Source: Clostridium_Z sp040797585 (GTDB taxonomy: Bacteria > Bacillota > Clostridia > Clostridiales > Clostridiaceae). From it: a stretch of 7,850 nt of DNA. Of the stretch, positions 5,862 through 7,850 are shown in pieces (position 1 is the first letter of the stretch; every line of letters begins with the position of its first letter). The stretch is from positions 1-7,850 of the forward strand of contig NZ_JBFNEO010000134.1 in assembly GCF_040797585.1 (NCBI RefSeq), in the 5' to 3' direction. The position numbers and the translations under genes are program-made. The notes under the pieces were generated by a model that worked only from the letters and a program-made list of their open reading frames with translations, was not told the origin of the DNA and did not search any database.

Positions 5862-6383
5862 ATGAATATATTATTAACTTATTCAAGTAAAACAGGGAAT
5901 ACTAAGAAGGTGGCAGAGGGATTAAATCAGATTATGCCAAAGGATATAACAGATTTTATGCCAATAAATAAGGTGGAGTCTATAGATAAGTATGATTGTA
6001 TCTTTGTAGGATATTGGGTGGACAAGGCTCTTCCAAATGATGAAGCTAAGGTATTTATGGAGAGTATAAAAAATAAAAAGGTAGGAGTTTTTGCAACCCT
6101 TGGAGCTTATCCAGATTCTCCTCATGGCAGGGAATCCTTAGAAAATGGGGTTAACATATTAAATAGTAATAACAATGAGGTAATATGTGAGTTTATATGC
6201 CAGGGAAAGATAGATGAAAGACTTGTAGAGATGTTTAAGAGTTTCCCAGAAGGACATCCTCATTATGTAACAGAGGAAAAGCTTAAAAGATATGAAATAG
6301 CTGCAAAACATCCAGATGAAAATGATATAGAAAAAGCAAAAGAAATATTTGAAAAGGGAATGAAAGAGAATGGAATTAAATAA
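5862..6383 (+). CDS. Flavodoxin-like protein (HmuF/BilS type), probable partner in tetrapyrrole breakdown
   Basis: This is a 173-residue cytoplasmic FMN protein. The FMN phosphate loop SSKTGNT (8-14) follows a short first beta strand, as in flavodoxins, and VGVFATLGAYPDSPHG probably forms part of a second flavin-contacting loop. The C-terminal extension has YEIAAKHPDENDIEKA, which recalls a flavodoxin subgroup found with heme-degrading or bilirubin-reducing enzymes: HmuF beside the anaerobilin synthase HmuW in Fusobacterium, and BilS beside bilirubin reductase in gut clostridia. These comparisons are from memory. Likely roles are supplying electrons to the radical SAM enzyme or reducing the linear tetrapyrrole. 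It has a strong AAGGAGG 24 nt after the ATPase gene and overlaps the next gene by 14 nt, so the two proteins are probably co-translated. Confidence 0.82.
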   Translation: MNILLTYSSKTGNTKKVAEGLNQIMPKDITDFMPINKVESIDKYDCIFVGYWVDKALPNDEAKVFMESIKNKKVGVFATLGAYPDSPHGRESLENGVNILNSNNNEVICEFICQGKIDERLVEMFKSFPEGHPHYVTEEKLKRYEIAAKHPDENDIEKAKEIFEKGMKENGIK

Positions 6384-7587
6384 AAGGGCTAAAAGTCATC
6401 ATGACTCAGCCTCAGTAATGGAAAAGCTAGCAAGAGGCCCAAGGGATTTAAATGAATACTTAAGAGATATATCCGAAGAAGGTAAAGCTAGAAAGAAATC
6501 TTCAATATATATCCATGTTCCCTTCTGTGCTAAAATATGTACATTTTGCAGTATGAGAAGAAGTTTAAGTAATCCTACAGAGGATTATCATAAGCTTATT
6601 ATAAAAGAGATGGAAAACTATAGCACACTAGACTATATAAAAAACTCATCTTTTGATGCAGTGTACTTTGGAGGGGGAACACCAACTACTTTAGAAACTA
6701 ATGGATTAAGAGAAATTTTAAGAGCTTTAAAAAGTAGTTTCTCCTTCACTGATGATGCTGAGTTTACCATAGAAACTACAGTGACAGAGCTTAGTGAAGA
6801 TAAGATAGACATGTTTTATAAAGAAGGGGTAAATAGATTCAGTGTAGGGGTACAGACCTTTTCAAAAAGAGGTAGAAATCTCTTTGGAAGAAAAGGAGAT
6901 GGAGATTTTGCTTATAATAGACTAAGAAAATTAAAAGAAGCTGGATTTTCTAATGTAAACATGGATCTTATTTATAGCTATGAAAATCAAAATAGTGAGG
7001 AGCTTTTAGAGGATTTACATAAGATATATGACCTTGATTTAGCAGGATTCTCATTATACTCTCTTATAAATATGAAAAATTCATCCCTAGGAGCAGCAGA
7101 GGGTTTAGATACTGATAAAAGATTCTTTAACCTTATAGGAGATAATAGTGAAAAAGAAGGTTATAAATTTTTAGAGTTAACTAAAATGGTAAAGAGAGAT
7201 AAATATAAGTATATATTAAGTAGACATAATGGGGAAGATACCTTACCTTTAGGAGCCGCTGCTGGAGGTAGTCTTAATGATATAATGATGATGAATCCAG
7301 TGAACCTAGAGGATTACAGAGCTTCTATTGATGAGTTTAATAAGAGAAAAGGAATGTTGTTTAGCCCTATGTATAAAGAACTCTCTAGAATAAAAGGGGA
7401 ACTTCAAAGGGGTATAATTCCTACTAGTTATTCAATGATTGAAGGAAAAGAGAAGATATTTGAATATATAGAGAACTTAAAGAAAAAAGAACTTGCTGTA
7501 GAAAAGGAAGATAAGGTTTTATTAACAAGAGAAGGACTATTTTGGGGAAATAATATTTCTAAAGAGTTTTTAGAGCTTTTAACATAA
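6370..7587 (+). CDS. hutW: HutW/ChuW-type radical SAM enzyme for anaerobic heme degradation
   Basis: This is a 405-residue radical SAM protein related to HemN/HemW. The 4Fe-4S cluster motif CAKICTFC places the ligands at Cys53, Cys57 and Cys60, preceded by YIHVPF. GGGTP (101-105) binds the SAM methionine end, GVNRFSVGVQTF (153-164) is typical of the HemN-like group, LPLGAAAGG (292-300) follows, and a winged-helix-like C-terminus contains GLFWGNNIS. Known HutW/ChuW/HmuW enzymes open heme with a methyl transfer, giving anaerobilin and free iron without oxygen. Assignment rests on the HemN-like core plus the heme-import operon and flavodoxin. It is somewhat shorter than E. coli ChuW (about 445 residues). 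Coproporphyrinogen dehydrogenase or the heme chaperone HemW are the alternatives. It overlaps the flavodoxin gene by 14 nt. Confidence 0.8.
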   Translation: MELNKRAKSHHDSASVMEKLARGPRDLNEYLRDISEEGKARKKSSIYIHVPFCAKICTFCSMRRSLSNPTEDYHKLIIKEMENYSTLDYIKNSSFDAVYFGGGTPTTLETNGLREILRALKSSFSFTDDAEFTIETTVTELSEDKIDMFYKEGVNRFSVGVQTFSKRGRNLFGRKGDGDFAYNRLRKLKEAGFSNVNMDLIYSYENQNSEELLEDLHKIYDLDLAGFSLYSLINMKNSSLGAAEGLDTDKRFFNLIGDNSEKEGYKFLELTKMVKRDKYKYILSRHNGEDTLPLGAAAGGSLNDIMMMNPVNLEDYRASIDEFNKRKGMLFSPMYKELSRIKGELQRGIIPTSYSMIEGKEKIFEYIENLKKKELAVEKEDKVLLTREGLFWGNNISKEFLELLT

Positions 7588-7594
7588 GAATTAA

Positions 7595-7615
7595 ATTATA
7601 GAAGGAATCTTTCTT
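7595..7615. repeat. Short palindromic intergenic repeat, copy 2
   Basis: Matches 81-101 at 20 of 21 positions and begins 7 nt after the stop codon of the radical SAM gene. It ends directly before the terminator stem, so it lies in the 3' untranslated part of the operon message. Confidence 0.5.
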
Positions 7616-7616
7616 T

Positions 7617-7678
7617 ATAAAAATAATAGGTTATAATCACAAAAGTATAATTTGTGCATTATAGCCTATTATTTTTAT
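7617..7678. terminator. Long hairpin terminator of the heme operon
   Basis: A stem of about 27 pairs with one bulged C and a 7-nt loop. The outer 14 bp (7617-7630 with 7665-7678) pair perfectly, with an A-rich left arm and a T-rich right arm. This suits rho-independent termination in either direction. It lies 30 nt after the last gene of the operon. Confidence 0.8.
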
Positions 7679-7850
7679 AGACTCTTTAATCATATGTAGA
7701 TGTAATTAAATAATATTAACAGTTATGGATGAATAGATTTTTATTTATAGATAATAATCTAGATAGAACGAATCTTCCTTCAGATAAACCAGTAGATGTT
7801 AATGAAATTTGATAAAAGCAATAGGTTATGATAATGTTGAAATAGAACAT
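7679..7850. other. Right-edge intergenic region with possible decayed reading frame
   Basis: No intact gene is visible. It holds a third palindromic repeat copy (7764-7785). A short + frame (7729-7812) has no ribosome binding site and ends in peptide TNLPSDKPVDVNEI; a frame shifted by one base then runs open to the edge as IKAIGYDNVEIEH (7812-7850). This could be the trace of a frameshifted gene or chance. Confidence 0.25.
7764..7785. repeat. Short palindromic intergenic repeat, copy 3
   Basis: Matches 85-106 at 20 of 22 positions; one change breaks the palindrome (GAACGAATCTTCCTT). Following bases share short blocks in the same order as after copy 1 (CCAG, GTAGATG, TTAAT), hinting at a longer, eroded element. 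Confidence 0.4.

Noticed and set aside
5922..6125. Open frame on the - strand inside the flavodoxin-like gene
   Set aside because: It is antisense to the conserved flavodoxin core and its translation has no family features.
6370..7587. HemN-type coproporphyrinogen dehydrogenase or HemW chaperone
   Set aside because: The core is shared, but the position behind an IsdE-type importer and a coupled flavodoxin favours heme degradation. The alternative stays open until a family search is made.
7747..7761. Second Fur box around GATAATAATC
   Set aside because: Only one half-site fits. The other half misses most consensus positions, and there is no gene start nearby.

Overview
The window is AT-rich, with strong AAGGAG-type ribosome binding sites, A/T-ending codons and long AT-rich intergenic regions. 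Together with the protein families present, this points to an anaerobic Firmicute, most likely a Clostridium. I cannot name the species.

Layout. Positions 1-267 are non-coding but structured: a long inverted repeat at the left edge, a short palindromic repeat, and a compact GC-richer block with nested hairpins at 122-200. At 268-870 (- strand) lies a gene for a small polytopic membrane protein of unknown function. After a 259-nt spacer with a good -10 box and a 5' hairpin come two tandem paralogues on the + strand (1130-1708 and 1762-2334). Each carries two 19-residue repeats built on DLDIRNL and a conserved C-terminal domain, DUF6385-like. Their terminator runs into the tail of a convergent AraC-family regulator (start most likely at 3068, end at 2403).

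Divergent from the regulator is a tight five-gene + strand operon (3194-7587). It encodes an IsdE-like heme-binding lipoprotein, a FecCD-type permease, an ABC ATPase, a flavodoxin-like protein and a HutW/ChuW-type radical SAM enzyme. A near-consensus Fur box (3147-3161) sits in the divergent promoter region, so the operon should be switched on by iron shortage. A perfect 13-bp direct repeat at 21-bp spacing in front of the regulator is a possible AraC-type operator.

How the genes fit together. The lipoprotein captures heme outside the membrane, and the permease and ATPase bring it into the cell. The radical SAM enzyme, probably working with the flavodoxin, would open the porphyrin ring without oxygen and release the iron. 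This is a single-operon, oxygen-independent route from heme to iron. The capture-to-cleavage logic follows from homology; the reaction product and the electron path are inference.

The window ends (7588-7850) with a strong hairpin terminator, two more copies of the short palindromic repeat and a possible remnant of a broken reading frame at the right edge.
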